A stretch of DNA of 64,000 nucleotides from Streptomyces sp. Tue6028 (GCF_002300165.1 NZ_MLCE01000036.1:62001-126000), one strand, 5' to 3'; positions 27,424-36,905 are shown, counted from the stretch's first letter. The notes: generated from the sequence alone by a model not told the origin. Numbers and translations: made by a program.

Positions 27424-27436
27424 GTGGTCTGATAAA
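27424..27436. promoter_or_regulatory. Second, degenerate FadR-type operator
   Basis: GTGGTCTGATAAA repeats the left half (GTGGTC) of the palindrome at 27360 and is followed by an A/T-rich stretch (ATAAATATT) that may hold the operon's promoter elements. The right half has decayed, so binding would be weaker. It lies 72 bp before the binding-protein start. Confidence 0.5.
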
Positions 27437-27508
27437 TATTCGTCCCGGCTGGAAGAGGGACCTCCGGCCACGCATCCTGCTCGATCACGCTCGATGAGGA
27501 GCCGTCAG

Positions 27509-28588
27509 ATGGCCGGCAGAACTGTGCGGAACAGGCGAACCCCGTCGCGAGCGGCACGTGCGGCGCTCGCGGCAACCTGCGCGACCCTCGTGCTCGCGGC
27601 ATGCGGCAGTACCAAGGACACCGCCGCCTCGGGCGGAGGAGGAGGAGGCGACGGCACCGGCAAGGTCGGGGTGATCCTGCCCCTGCTGACCTCGCCGTTC
27701 TGGCAGTCGTACAACGACTACGTCCCCAAGATGGCGAAGTCCGAGGACGTGGACGCGCTCAAGACCGTCAACTCCAACAGCGATCCCTCGCAGCAGATCA
27801 CCGACATCAACAACCAGCTGAACCAGGGCGTGAAGGGCCTCGTCGTGGCCCCCCTGGACAGTGCCGCGATCGCCGCCGGACTCGACCAGGCCGAACGCAA
27901 GGGCGTCCCGGTGGTCGCCGTGGACGTGGCACCTGACAAGGGCAAGGTCGCCATGGTCGTACGCGCCGACAACGTCGCGTACGGGGAGAAGGCCTGCGAG
28001 TACCTCGGCAAGCAGGTCGGGTCCGGCAAGGTCGTGCAGATCATGGGCGACCTCGCCTCCGTGAACGGCCGCGACCGCTCCGAGGCGTTCCGCAGCTGCG
28101 TCAAGAAGAACTACCCGAAACTGAAGGTCCTGGAGATCCCCGCCAAGTGGGAGTCGGACACCGCGGCCTCCAAGCTGGACACCCTGCTCAACGCCAACCC
28201 CGACATCAAGGGCATCTACATGCAGGCCGGCGGCGTCTACCTCGCGCCGACCCTGCAGACCCTCAAGTCCAAGGGGATGCTGAAGAAGGCGGGCGAGGCG
28301 GGCCACATCACGATCGTCTCCAACGACGGCATCCCGCAGGAGTTCGACGCCATCCGCAAGGGCCAGATCGACGCCACCGTCTCCCAGCCCGCCGACGCCT
28401 ACGCCAAGTACGGCATGTACTACATCAAGGCGGCGATGCAGGGGAAGACGTTCCAGCCGGGCCCGACGGACCACGACTCGGAGATCGTCAAGCTGCCCAG
28501 CGGCATCCTGGAGGACCAGCTGCCCGCCCCGCTGGTGACCAAGGACAACGTCGACGACCCCAAGCTGTGGGGCAACACGGTCAAATGA
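27509..28588 (+). CDS. Sugar-binding lipoprotein of ABC importer (likely L-fucose)
   Basis: The 359-aa periplasmic-binding protein (type I, ribose/LacI-like fold) has a lipoprotein signal with lipobox LAAC (Cys32) and a Gly-rich linker after the lipidation site. It should bind a monosaccharide and deliver it to the permease. ATG codons at 27494 and 27509 are both in frame; GAGGAG at 27496-27501 fits the second. It overlaps the ATPase gene by 4 bp. Specificity for L-fucose is inferred from the enzymes downstream. Confidence 0.9.
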   Translation: MAGRTVRNRRTPSRAARAALAATCATLVLAACGSTKDTAASGGGGGGDGTGKVGVILPLLTSPFWQSYNDYVPKMAKSEDVDALKTVNSNSDPSQQITDINNQLNQGVKGLVVAPLDSAAIAAGLDQAERKGVPVVAVDVAPDKGKVAMVVRADNVAYGEKACEYLGKQVGSGKVVQIMGDLASVNGRDRSEAFRSCVKKNYPKLKVLEIPAKWESDTAASKLDTLLNANPDIKGIYMQAGGVYLAPTLQTLKSKGMLKKAGEAGHITIVSNDGIPQEFDAIRKGQIDATVSQPADAYAKYGMYYIKAAMQGKTFQPGPTDHDSEIVKLPSGILEDQLPAPLVTKDNVDDPKLWGNTVK

Positions 28589-30078
28589 GTACACCACTGG
28601 TCGAGGCGCGGGGGATCGTCAAGCGGTACGGACCCACCGTCGCACTCCAAGACGGCCGGCTCACCGTCCTTCCCGGTGAGTCGCACGCCCTCGTCGGCCG
28701 CAACGGCGCGGGCAAGTCCACCCTGGTCACCGTGCTCACCGGACTCCAGGCCGCCGACGAGGGCACCGTCCACTTCGACGGTGAGCCCGCGCCCGCCCTC
28801 GCCGACCGGGACGCCTGGCGCCGCAAGGTGGCATGCGTCTATCAGCGGCCCACCGTCGTCCCCGAACTGACGGTCGCCGAGAACCTCTTCATCAACCGGC
28901 AGCCGACCGGCAGGGGAGGTCTCATCAGCTGGCGCCGGCTGAAGACCGAGGCGGCCGAGGTCCTCGACACCTGGGACGTGCACGTCGACCCGGACGCGCG
29001 GACCGCCGACCTCAAGGTCGAGGACCGTCAAATGGTCGAGATCGCACGGGCGTTGAGCTTTGGCGCCCGGTTCATCGTGCTCGACGAACCGACCGCCCAG
29101 CTCGACAACCGGGAGATCGACCGGCTGTTCACCCGGATGCGGGCGCTCCAGGAGTCGGGGGTGACCTTCCTGTTCATCTCGCACCACCTCCAGGAGGTGT
29201 ACGAGGTGTGCCAGACGGTCACGGTCCTGCGCGACGCCCGCTGGATCACCACCGCGCCGGTCGCCGAACTCCCGCGCCCGGCCCTGGTGGAGGCCATGGC
29301 GGGCGAGTCGATCGCCGAACGCCGGGTCGCGGACCGGACGGTGGCCGCGGACGCGCCGGTGATCCTCGACGTCGAGGGCCTCACCTCGGGCGCCTACGAG
29401 GACATCGACCTCACCGTCCGCCGCGGCGAGGTCCTCGGCCTAGCCGGCTCCAGCGGCAGCGGCAAGATCGAGCTCGCCGAGTCCCTCGCCGGACTGCACA
29501 CCCCGACCGGCGGAACCGCGCGGCTGGACGGCGAGCGCCTGCCGTTCGGCGACGTCCAGGCCGCGCTGCGGGCGGGCGTCGGCTGCGTGCCGCGCGACCG
29601 CCACGACCAGGGGCTCGTCTCCTCCATGAACGTCGGCGACAACACCACCATGACCGTCCTCGGACGGCTCGGACGCCACGGATTCATCGGCACCGACCGC
29701 AGGCGCACCTTCGCCGCCGACCTCATCGAGCGCCTCGACATCCACACCGAGGGCCCGGAGCAGCCCGTCTCCGACCTCTCCGGAGGCAACGCGCAGAAGG
29801 TCGTGATGGCCCGCGCCCTCGCCACGGACCCGCGTCTGCTCGTCCTCATCAACCCCACCGCGGGCGTCGACGTGAAGTCCAAGGAGTCCCTGCTGTCACG
29901 CATGGACAGCGCCCGGGAGGACGGCACGGCCGTGCTCGTCGTCTCCGACGAACTCGACGATCTGCGCCGCTGCGACCGCGTCCTCGTCCTTTTCCACGGC
30001 CGCGTCGTCGCCGAGCACCCCGCCGGCTGGCACGACCACGAGCTCATCGCCTCCATCGAAGGAGTGGACCATGGCTGA
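28585..30078 (+). CDS. Two-domain ABC sugar importer ATPase (RbsA/MglA type)
   Basis: A 497-aa protein with two fused nucleotide-binding domains, energising monosaccharide uptake. Domain 1 has Walker A GRNGAGKST (residues 38-46) and a Walker B ending in VLDEPTAQLD. Domain 2 has a degenerate Walker A (GSSGSGKIE near residue 290) and a good signature motif LSGGNAQKV, the asymmetry usual in this family. The ATG at 28585 shares four bases with the previous stop; the permease overlaps its 3' end by 8 bp. Confidence 0.93.
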   Translation: MSTPLVEARGIVKRYGPTVALQDGRLTVLPGESHALVGRNGAGKSTLVTVLTGLQAADEGTVHFDGEPAPALADRDAWRRKVACVYQRPTVVPELTVAENLFINRQPTGRGGLISWRRLKTEAAEVLDTWDVHVDPDARTADLKVEDRQMVEIARALSFGARFIVLDEPTAQLDNREIDRLFTRMRALQESGVTFLFISHHLQEVYEVCQTVTVLRDARWITTAPVAELPRPALVEAMAGESIAERRVADRTVAADAPVILDVEGLTSGAYEDIDLTVRRGEVLGLAGSSGSGKIELAESLAGLHTPTGGTARLDGERLPFGDVQAALRAGVGCVPRDRHDQGLVSSMNVGDNTTMTVLGRLGRHGFIGTDRRRTFAADLIERLDIHTEGPEQPVSDLSGGNAQKVVMARALATDPRLLVLINPTAGVDVKSKESLLSRMDSAREDGTAVLVVSDELDDLRRCDRVLVLFHGRVVAEHPAGWHDHELIASIEGVDHG

Positions 30079-31096
30079 CACCAAGGCCCCGCCGCTCACC
30101 CCCCTCCGGGCCCCGGACCCGCGTGCCGCCAAGACGATGCTGCTCCGCCGCGCCCGCGAACTCGCCCTCGTACCAGCCCTGTTGCTGCTCATGGTGCTCG
30201 GAGCGTTCGTCAACGACTCCTTCCTCACCGAGCGCAACCTCATCTCGATCCTCGGCGCGTCGGCGGCCCTCGCCATGGTCGTGCTCGCCGAGTCCCTCGT
30301 GCTCATCACCGGCAAGTTCGACCTGTCGCTGGAGTCCGTCGTCGGCATCGCGCCCGCAGTCGGCGCGCTGCTCGTCCTGCCCGCGGCCCAGTCCGGCTGG
30401 GGCACCGAACTCCCCGCGGCGCTCGCCCTTCTCGCGATCCTCCTGGTGGGCGCGGCCATCGGCGCCTTCAACGGCATCCTCGTCGTGAAATTCAAGCTCA
30501 ACGCCTTCATCGTGACCCTCGCCATGCTGATCATCCTGCGCGGGCTGCTGGTCGGCGCGACCAAGGGCAAGACGCTGTTCGGCATGCCCGACGCGTTTTT
30601 CTCGCTGGCCACCACCACCTTCCTGCGCGTCCCGATGTCCGTGTGGCTGGCCGCCGTCGCCTTCGGTGTCGCGGGCCTGGTCCTCAAGTACCACCGTGTC
30701 GGCCGCGCCCTGTACGCGATCGGCGGCAACGCGGACGCCGCCCGCGCGGCCGGCATCCGCGTCGAGCGCGTCATGCTCGGCGTGTTCGTCGTCGCGGGAG
30801 TCCTCGCCTCGGTCGGCGGGATCATGCAGACCGGCTACGTCGGGGCGATCAGCGCCAACCAGGGCAACAACATGATCTTCACCGTGTTCGCGGCGGCGGT
30901 CATCGGCGGCATCAGCCTGGACGGCGGCAAGGGCACCATGTTCGGCGCCCTGACCGGCGTCCTGCTGCTCGGCGTCGTGCAGAACCTGCTCACGCTCGCC
31001 CAGGTGCCGTCCTTCTGGATCCAGGCCATCTACGGCGGGATCATCCTGGTCGCCCTCATGATCGCCCGCGTGACGACGGGCCGCGCCCAGGACTGA
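30071..31096 (+). CDS. ABC sugar importer permease (RbsC type)
   Basis: A 341-aa membrane protein of the ribose/xylose permease family with about ten hydrophobic segments, including ITGKFDLSLESVVGIAPAVG and GGISLDGGKGTMFGALTG, both typical of RbsC-like permeases. A single permease gene suggests a homodimeric channel. It overlaps the ATPase gene by 8 bp and is followed after 59 bp by the dehydratase gene. Confidence 0.93.
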   Translation: MADTKAPPLTPLRAPDPRAAKTMLLRRARELALVPALLLLMVLGAFVNDSFLTERNLISILGASAALAMVVLAESLVLITGKFDLSLESVVGIAPAVGALLVLPAAQSGWGTELPAALALLAILLVGAAIGAFNGILVVKFKLNAFIVTLAMLIILRGLLVGATKGKTLFGMPDAFFSLATTTFLRVPMSVWLAAVAFGVAGLVLKYHRVGRALYAIGGNADAARAAGIRVERVMLGVFVVAGVLASVGGIMQTGYVGAISANQGNNMIFTVFAAAVIGGISLDGGKGTMFGALTGVLLLGVVQNLLTLAQVPSFWIQAIYGGIILVALMIARVTTGRAQD

Positions 31097-31155
31097 CCCC
31101 CGTCGACTCCGTACGGGCCCTCCGTACGCCCCCGTCCCGGACCGAAAGGCCTCCT

Positions 31156-32511
31156 GTGTCCCCAACTGCCGCCCGTATCAACGCGGTCGACACCTACGAC
31201 ATCCGTTTCCCCACCTCGCGTGAGCTCGACGGCTCCGACGCGATGAACCCGGACCCCGACTACTCGGCGGCCTACGTCGTACTGCGCACCGACGACGCCG
31301 GCCTTCCCGAGGGGCACGGATTCACCTTCACCATCGGGCGGGGCAACGACGTCCAGGTCGCCGCGATCGACGCGCTGCGCGGACATGTGATCGGCCGGTC
31401 CGTCGACGAGCTGTGCGCGGACCCGGGATCGCTCGGCCGGGACCTGATCGGAGACAGCCAGCTGCGCTGGCTGGGACCCGAGAAGGGCGTGATGCACATG
31501 GCGATCGGCGCCGTCCTCAACGCCGTCTGGGACCTCGCCGCCAAACGCGCCCGCAAGCCGCTGTGGCGGCTGCTCGCCGACGCCGACCCCGAATGGCTGG
31601 TCGGCCAGGTGGACTTCCGCTACATCACCGACGCGCTCACCCCGCAGGAGGCACTGGACCTGCTGCGCCGCGGGAAGGAGGGGGCCGAGCAGCGCCGGGC
31701 CGTCCTCCTGGAGCGCGGCTTCCCCGCGTACACCACCTCGCCCGGCTGGCTCGGCTACGACGACGAGAAGCTCACCCGGCTCGCGGCCGAGGCCGTCACG
31801 GCCGGGTTCCGCCAGATCAAACTCAAGGTGGGCGCGGACCTCGACGACGACCTGCGCCGCTGCCGGGTCGCCCGGTCCGTGGTCGGCCCCGGCATCAGGA
31901 TCGCCATCGACGCCAATCAGCGGTGGAACGTCGACGAGGCGATCGCCTGGACCAACGCGCTCGGCGAGTTCCAGCCCTACTGGATCGAGGAGCCGACCAG
32001 CCCGGACGACGTTCTCGGGCACGCGGCCGTCCGCAAGGCCGTGACACCCGTGAAGGTCGCCACCGGCGAACACGTCCAGAACCGCATCGTGTTCAAGCAG
32101 CTCCTCCAGGCCGGCGCCATCGACGTCCTCCAGATCGACGCGGCCCGCGTCGGCGGGGTCAACGAGAACCTGGCCATCCTGCTGCTCGCCGCCAAGTTCG
32201 GCGTGCCGGTGTGCCCGCACGCCGGCGGGGTCGGACTGTGCGAACTGGTCCAGCACCTCTCGATGTTCGACTTCGTGGCGCTGTCCGGCACCACCGACGA
32301 CCGGGTGATCGAGTACGTCGACCACCTCCACGACCACTTCGTCGACCCCGTGGTGATCCGCGACGGCCACTACACGGCACCGTCGTCACCCGGCTTCTCG
32401 GCCACCATGCGGCCCGAGTCCATCGCGGAATTCACCTACCCCGGCGGTACCTTCTGGGCAGCCGACCTCGCGCAGCAGTCACGGACCGACCGGAAGGGGG
32501 CGGCCGCATGA
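31156..32511 (+). CDS. L-fuconate dehydratase (enolase superfamily)
   Basis: This 451-aa enzyme removes water from L-fuconate to give 2-keto-3-deoxy-L-fuconate. Enolase-superfamily residues are all visible: base Lys224 in KLK (222-224), metal ligands Asp252 (IDANQRW), Glu278 (WIEEP) and Glu305 (TGEHVQN), and the general-acid/base His355 (CPHAGGVG). Length and the N-terminal RFPTSRELDGSDAMNPDPDY block match fuconate dehydratases rather than mandelate racemases. The GTG at 31156 follows AAAGG by six bases. The next gene overlaps by 4 bp. Confidence 0.92.
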   Translation: MSPTAARINAVDTYDIRFPTSRELDGSDAMNPDPDYSAAYVVLRTDDAGLPEGHGFTFTIGRGNDVQVAAIDALRGHVIGRSVDELCADPGSLGRDLIGDSQLRWLGPEKGVMHMAIGAVLNAVWDLAAKRARKPLWRLLADADPEWLVGQVDFRYITDALTPQEALDLLRRGKEGAEQRRAVLLERGFPAYTTSPGWLGYDDEKLTRLAAEAVTAGFRQIKLKVGADLDDDLRRCRVARSVVGPGIRIAIDANQRWNVDEAIAWTNALGEFQPYWIEEPTSPDDVLGHAAVRKAVTPVKVATGEHVQNRIVFKQLLQAGAIDVLQIDAARVGGVNENLAILLLAAKFGVPVCPHAGGVGLCELVQHLSMFDFVALSGTTDDRVIEYVDHLHDHFVDPVVIRDGHYTAPSSPGFSATMRPESIAEFTYPGGTFWAADLAQQSRTDRKGAAA

Positions 32512-33272
32512 CGGACGCACAGGACTTCGACGGGCTCAAGGCGCTGGTGACCGGCGGTGCGTCCGGCATCGGGCGGGCCACCGCGGACCTGCTCGCCGCC
32601 CGCGGCGCCCGGGTCGCCGTGCTCGACCTGGACCCGTCATCGGTCGAGGGGCCGCTGCTCGGCCACCGCGCCGACGTCACCGACGACGCCTCCGTCCGCG
32701 CCGCCGTGGCCGCTGCCGCCCAAGCCCTCGGCGGCCTCGACGTCCTCGTCAACAACGCGGGCATCGGCGCCCAGGGCACGGTCGAGGACAACGACGACGC
32801 CGAGTGGCACCGCGTCCTCGACGTCAACGTCCTCGGCATCGTGCGCACCACCCGCGCCGCGCTGCCCCTGCTCCGGCGGTCCGCGCACGCGGCCGTCGTG
32901 AACACCTGCTCCATCGCCGCCACCGCGGGCCTGCCCCGGCGCGCCCTGTACTCCGCCACCAAGGGCGCCGTCCTCTCCCTCACCCTCGCCATGGCCGCCG
33001 ACCACGTCCGTGAAGGCATCCGGGTCAACTGCGTGAACCCCGGCACCGTGGACACGCCCTGGGTCGGCCGGCTGCTGGACGCCGCCGCGGACCCGGCCGC
33101 CGAACGCGCCGCGCTGGAGGCCCGCCAGCCCACCGGCCGACTCGTGACGGCCTCCGAAGTCGCCGGCGCCATCGCCTACTTGGCGAGCCCCCTGTCCGGT
33201 GCCACCACCGGCACCGCGCTCGCCGTCGACGGGGGCATGCAGGGCCTGCGACTGCGGCCGGTGGGTCAGTGA
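32508..33272 (+). CDS. SDR, probable 2-keto-3-deoxy-L-fuconate dehydrogenase
   Basis: A 254-aa classical SDR with TGGASGIG (residues 15-22), NNAG motif and catalytic Tyr148/Lys152. In the oxidative fucose pathway an SDR oxidises C4 of 2-keto-3-deoxy-L-fuconate to the 2,4-diketo acid, and the position directly after the dehydratase supports that role. It could instead be an L-fucose dehydrogenase, since SDR members with that activity exist. The start overlaps the dehydratase stop (ATGA) and the end overlaps the next gene (GTGA). Confidence 0.85.
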   Translation: MTDAQDFDGLKALVTGGASGIGRATADLLAARGARVAVLDLDPSSVEGPLLGHRADVTDDASVRAAVAAAAQALGGLDVLVNNAGIGAQGTVEDNDDAEWHRVLDVNVLGIVRTTRAALPLLRRSAHAAVVNTCSIAATAGLPRRALYSATKGAVLSLTLAMAADHVREGIRVNCVNPGTVDTPWVGRLLDAAADPAAERAALEARQPTGRLVTASEVAGAIAYLASPLSGATTGTALAVDGGMQGLRLRPVGQ

Positions 33273-34255
33273 GCGCGCTGGGAGGCAGCGGGGTCGAGAT
33301 CGGTGCGCTGTCCTTCGGCGGGGCGGCCATCGGCGGCCTCTACACCGAGGTCGCCGAGGAGCAGGCGTACCAGGCCGTCGACGCCGCCTGGGAGTACGGC
33401 ATCCGCTCCTTCGACACCGCGCCGCACTACGGCATCGGCCTCTCCGAACGGCGCCTGGGCGCGGCCCTGCGCGACCGGCCGCGCGCCGCGTACACCCTGT
33501 CCACCAAGGTGGGCCGCGTCCTGGAGCCGACCGACGAGGGCGGCGACGACCTCGCCCACGGCTTCGCCGTCCCCGCCACCCACCGCCGCGTCTGGGACTT
33601 CAGCGCCGACGGAGTACGGCGGAGCCTGGACGCCAGCCTCGAACGCCTCGGACTCGACCGGGTCGACGTCGTCTACCTGCACGATCCCGACGACCACGCC
33701 GAGCAGGCCTTCCGCGAGGGCTATCCCGCCCTGGAGGACCTGCGCGCGCAGGGCGTGGTCGGCGCGATCGGCGCGGGCATGAACCAGACCGCGATGCTCA
33801 CCCGCTTCGTCCGCGACACGGACGTCGACGTGGTGCTGTGCGCGGGCCGCTACACCCTCCTCGAACACGGCGCCCTCGCCGACCTGTTGCCCGCGGCCGA
33901 ACAGCGCGGCACCTCCGTCGTCGTCGGCGGCGTCTTCAACTCCGGTCTGCTGGCCGACCCGCGTCCGGGAGCGACCTACGACTACTCCGCGGCACCCGCG
34001 GAGGTCCTGGAGCGCGCCCTGCGGCTCAAGTCCGTCGCCGAACGGCACGGCACCACGCTGCGGGCCGCCGCCCTGACGTTCCCGGCCGCCCATCCGGCGG
34101 TCGCGAGCGTCCTGGTCGGCTGCCGCTCCGCGTACGAAGTCCGCGACTGCGTCGCACAGTTCACCACGAAGGTGCCTGCCGGCTTCTGGCACGAACTGCG
34201 TGTGGAAGGCCTGCTGCCCGCGGGCGCCCCCGTACCCGTACCGGAGCCGTCATGA
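33269..34255 (+). CDS. Aldo/keto reductase, probable L-fucose (D-threo-aldose) 1-dehydrogenase
   Basis: A 328-aa NAD(P)-dependent (alpha/beta)8 enzyme that in this context would oxidise L-fucose to the lactone. The AKR tetrad is visible: Asp49 and Tyr54 in FDTAPHYGIG, Lys80 in STKVGR, and His in VYLHDPDDH. Its sequence pattern (FSADGVRRSLDASLERLGLDRVD) matches the D-threo-aldose 1-dehydrogenase branch. Starts with GTG inside the previous stop and overlaps the mutarotase gene by 4 bp. Confidence 0.88.
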   Translation: MSALGGSGVEIGALSFGGAAIGGLYTEVAEEQAYQAVDAAWEYGIRSFDTAPHYGIGLSERRLGAALRDRPRAAYTLSTKVGRVLEPTDEGGDDLAHGFAVPATHRRVWDFSADGVRRSLDASLERLGLDRVDVVYLHDPDDHAEQAFREGYPALEDLRAQGVVGAIGAGMNQTAMLTRFVRDTDVDVVLCAGRYTLLEHGALADLLPAAEQRGTSVVVGGVFNSGLLADPRPGATYDYSAAPAEVLERALRLKSVAERHGTTLRAAALTFPAAHPAVASVLVGCRSAYEVRDCVAQFTTKVPAGFWHELRVEGLLPAGAPVPVPEPS

Positions 34256-34566
34256 GAGTCGCCCTGCACACGAAGGTCCGCGCCGACCGGGTCGCCGCGT
34301 ACGAGGCCGCCCACCGCGAGGTCCCCGAGGAACTGACCGCCGCGATCCGCGCCGCCGGAGCCACCTCCTGGACGATCTGGCGCAGCGGCACCGACCTGTT
34401 CCACGTCCTGGAGTGCGAGGACTACGGGCGCATGCTGGCCGAGCTGGAGAAGCTGCCGGTCAACATCGCCTGGCAGGCCCGCATGGCCGAACTCCTCGAC
34501 GTCGTCCACGACTACTCCGGCGCGGGCTCCGACGCGGGACTGCCCGTGGTGTGGGAGCTGCCGTGA
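34252..34566 (+). CDS. L-fucose/L-rhamnose mutarotase
   Basis: A 104-aa protein of the RhaM (DUF718) mutarotase family, which interconverts the alpha and beta anomers of 6-deoxysugars. Family features are ALHTKVRADRVAAYEAAHREV at the start (with the His) and a Trp/Phe-rich core (SWTIWRSGTDLFHVLE). It would supply the anomer used by the dehydrogenase. ATG overlaps the previous stop; the lactonase start overlaps its own stop. Confidence 0.9.
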   Translation: MRVALHTKVRADRVAAYEAAHREVPEELTAAIRAAGATSWTIWRSGTDLFHVLECEDYGRMLAELEKLPVNIAWQARMAELLDVVHDYSGAGSDAGLPVVWELP

Positions 34567-35402
34567 CCGTCGACGCCCACCACCACGTGTGGGACCTGTC
34601 CGTCCGCGACCAGGACTGGATCACCGGGCCCGGACTCCAGCCACTGCGCCGGGACTTCGGGATGTCCGACCTTGAGCCCGAGGCGCGCGCCGTCGGCGTC
34701 GACCGGACCGTCCTCGTCCAGACGGTCACCGTGGCCGGGGAGACCCCGGAGTTCCTGGCCCTCGCGCGGGAGAGCGCACTGGTGGCGGGGGTCGTCGGCT
34801 GGACGGATCTGACCCGCCCCGACGTCGCCGAGGAGCTGGCCCGCCTGCGCGAGCTGCCGGGCGGCGGGTACCTGAAGGGCATCCGTCACCAGGTCCAGGG
34901 CGAGTCCGACCCGCAGTGGCTGCTGCGCCCGGACGCCCGCCGAGGACTCGCCGCCGTCGCCGCGGCGGGACTCGTCTACGACCTGGTCGTGCTCCCGCAC
35001 CAGCTGCCCGCGTGCGCCGCGGCGGCCGCCGACCACCCCGGACTGACCTTCGTGCTCGACCACGCGGGCAAGCCGCCGATCGCCCAGGGCGTCCTGGAGC
35101 CCTGGGCCGCGTCCGTCCGCACGCTGGCCGCCCTGCCCAACACGGTCTGCAAGCTCTCCGGACTGGTCACCGAGGCGGACCCGGCCGACTGGACGGTCGA
35201 GGACCTGCGCCCCTACGCGGACACGGTCCTGGACGCCTTCGGCCCCGCCCGCCTGATGTTCGGCTCCGACTGGCCCGTGTGCACCCTGGCGGCGACCTAC
35301 GGTCGGGTCGTCGACGCCACACGGGAGCTGCTGTCCGGCCTCGACGGCGAGGAGACCGAGGCCGTCCTCTCCGGCACCGCCACGCGCGTCTACGGCGTCT
35401 GA
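34563..35402 (+). CDS. Amidohydrolase, probable L-fuconolactonase
   Basis: The 279-aa amidohydrolase-2 (PF04909) protein should open L-fucono-lactone to L-fuconate. The metal-binding HHH of DAHHHVWDL, the KGIRHQVQ block, the DHAGKPP segment and the FGSDWPVC motif with its catalytic Asp are typical of this lactonase group. GTG start overlaps the mutarotase stop. It is the last gene of the operon; a fumarylacetoacetate-hydrolase-type enzyme for the final cleavage is not seen. Confidence 0.9.
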   Translation: MTVDAHHHVWDLSVRDQDWITGPGLQPLRRDFGMSDLEPEARAVGVDRTVLVQTVTVAGETPEFLALARESALVAGVVGWTDLTRPDVAEELARLRELPGGGYLKGIRHQVQGESDPQWLLRPDARRGLAAVAAAGLVYDLVVLPHQLPACAAAAADHPGLTFVLDHAGKPPIAQGVLEPWAASVRTLAALPNTVCKLSGLVTEADPADWTVEDLRPYADTVLDAFGPARLMFGSDWPVCTLAATYGRVVDATRELLSGLDGEETEAVLSGTATRVYGV

Positions 35403-35471
35403 CGCGCCCGCCGTCCACCGGGACCGGCTCCCGCGCGCGAGGGGCGGACCACCTTTGTGCTCGGAGGGCCG

Positions 35472-36905
35472 TCAGTACGGGACGCGGCGGCGCTCGGCGG
35501 CCGTCTCCAGGCGCGTCGGAGGCAGGAAGTCGCGCACGTACGTGCGGTGCCAGCAGGCGCCGGTCTCCCGCAGTTCGCGCCATGTCGTGTACCGGTAGCG
35601 GTAGAGACGGGCGCGGACGTAGCGGGGCGGCGCGTCGGCGGGGAACGGCGAGCGGCGCAGCAGGCGCAGGGTGTCCCGGTCGTTCTCCAGCAGCCGCTCC
35701 ACCAGACCCGCGAACCAGGCGCCGGCGTACGCGGGCGACAGCGCCGCGAACCACATCAGCCAGTCCAGCCGCAGATGGTAGGGCGCGAACTGGCGCGGCC
35801 AGTGGCGGGGATCGCCCGGCTTGCCCTTGAACTCGTACTCCCGCCACCGCGAGTGCTCACGCGGCAGATCGTCCGCGGTGCCCTCGACGACCACCTCGTG
35901 ACGCACCCGGCTGACACTGCCGAACGCCCCGTAGGTGTTGACCAGATGGAGCGGGTCGAAGGAGCGGTTCATGACCTGGCGCCGGGAGAGCAGATTGCGG
36001 GCCGGCCGGTAACTGAGCGCGAGCAGACCCGCGGCCACGGCGAGCACGACGACCTCGTACCAGAGCGGTGGCCCGGCGACGCGCGGGGCCGTGCCGGGGA
36101 ACCGGACCGCCGACAGGGCCACCACGATGGTCGTCCAGTTCAGCCACGCGAAGTTCCCGGACAGCACCAGCCACAGCTGGGTGAGGATCATCAGCGAGGC
36201 GGCCGCGCCGGCGATCGGCTGCGGCGTGAAGAGGAGCACCGGGACGACGAGTTGGGTGAAGTGGTTGGCGGCCACCTCGATCCGGTGGAACGCCTTGGGG
36301 AGGTGGTGGAAGAACCAGCTCAGCGGGCCCGGCATCGGCTGGGTCTCGTGGTGGTAGTACAGGCACGTCAGCTTCCGCCAGCACGCGTCCCCCCGCATTT
36401 TGATCATCCCCGCGCCGAACTCCACGCGGAACAGCACCCACCGCAGCAGGAACAGCACGACGATCGGCGGAGCCACCTCGTCGTTGCCGAGGAAGACGGC
36501 GAGGAAGCCCACTTCGAGCAGCAGGGACTCCCACCCGAACGAGTACCACGTCTGGCCGACGTTGACGATCGACAGGTACAGCGCCCACGGGACGAGCCAC
36601 AACAGCATCCCGCCCCACAGCGGCAGCAGCGAGTCGGCCCCCGCGATCAGTGCCACCGACACCGCGCAGCCCGTCCAGGACCAGAGCGCGAAGAAGCGGT
36701 CCGAGTAGCGCAGATGGAACACGCTCGGCGCGGCACGGAACGGCACCCGGTCCACGAAGCGCGGGACCGGCAGCATCCCGCGCTCCCCGAGCAGCGCACG
36801 GAACTGCAGCGCCGCGCCCAGGAAGGCCATCAGGTACACGACGGCCAGCGCCCGCTGGAAGACCAGCCGGCTCCACCAGTACTCGGGGGCGACGAACCAC
36901 TCCAC
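35472..36905 (-). CDS. Lipase maturation factor-like membrane protein
   Basis: A 477-aa protein with about ten hydrophobic segments, matching the lipase maturation factor (LMF1) family: WFVAPEYWWSRLVFQRALA near the start, RYSDRFFALW, the RVEFGAGMIKMRGD block and the late cytosolic YEFKGKPGDPRHWPRQ motif. The bacterial role is unknown; folding of exported enzymes is a guess from the animal homologue. An ATG at 36929 is open, but AGAGGAGG stands six bases before the GTG at 36905, which I chose. It converges with the fucose operon and is divergent from the DUF6777 gene. Confidence 0.85.
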   Translation of the reverse strand: MEWFVAPEYWWSRLVFQRALAVVYLMAFLGAALQFRALLGERGMLPVPRFVDRVPFRAAPSVFHLRYSDRFFALWSWTGCAVSVALIAGADSLLPLWGGMLLWLVPWALYLSIVNVGQTWYSFGWESLLLEVGFLAVFLGNDEVAPPIVVLFLLRWVLFRVEFGAGMIKMRGDACWRKLTCLYYHHETQPMPGPLSWFFHHLPKAFHRIEVAANHFTQLVVPVLLFTPQPIAGAAASLMILTQLWLVLSGNFAWLNWTTIVVALSAVRFPGTAPRVAGPPLWYEVVVLAVAAGLLALSYRPARNLLSRRQVMNRSFDPLHLVNTYGAFGSVSRVRHEVVVEGTADDLPREHSRWREYEFKGKPGDPRHWPRQFAPYHLRLDWLMWFAALSPAYAGAWFAGLVERLLENDRDTLRLLRRSPFPADAPPRYVRARLYRYRYTTWRELRETGACWHRTYVRDFLPPTRLETAAERRRVPY

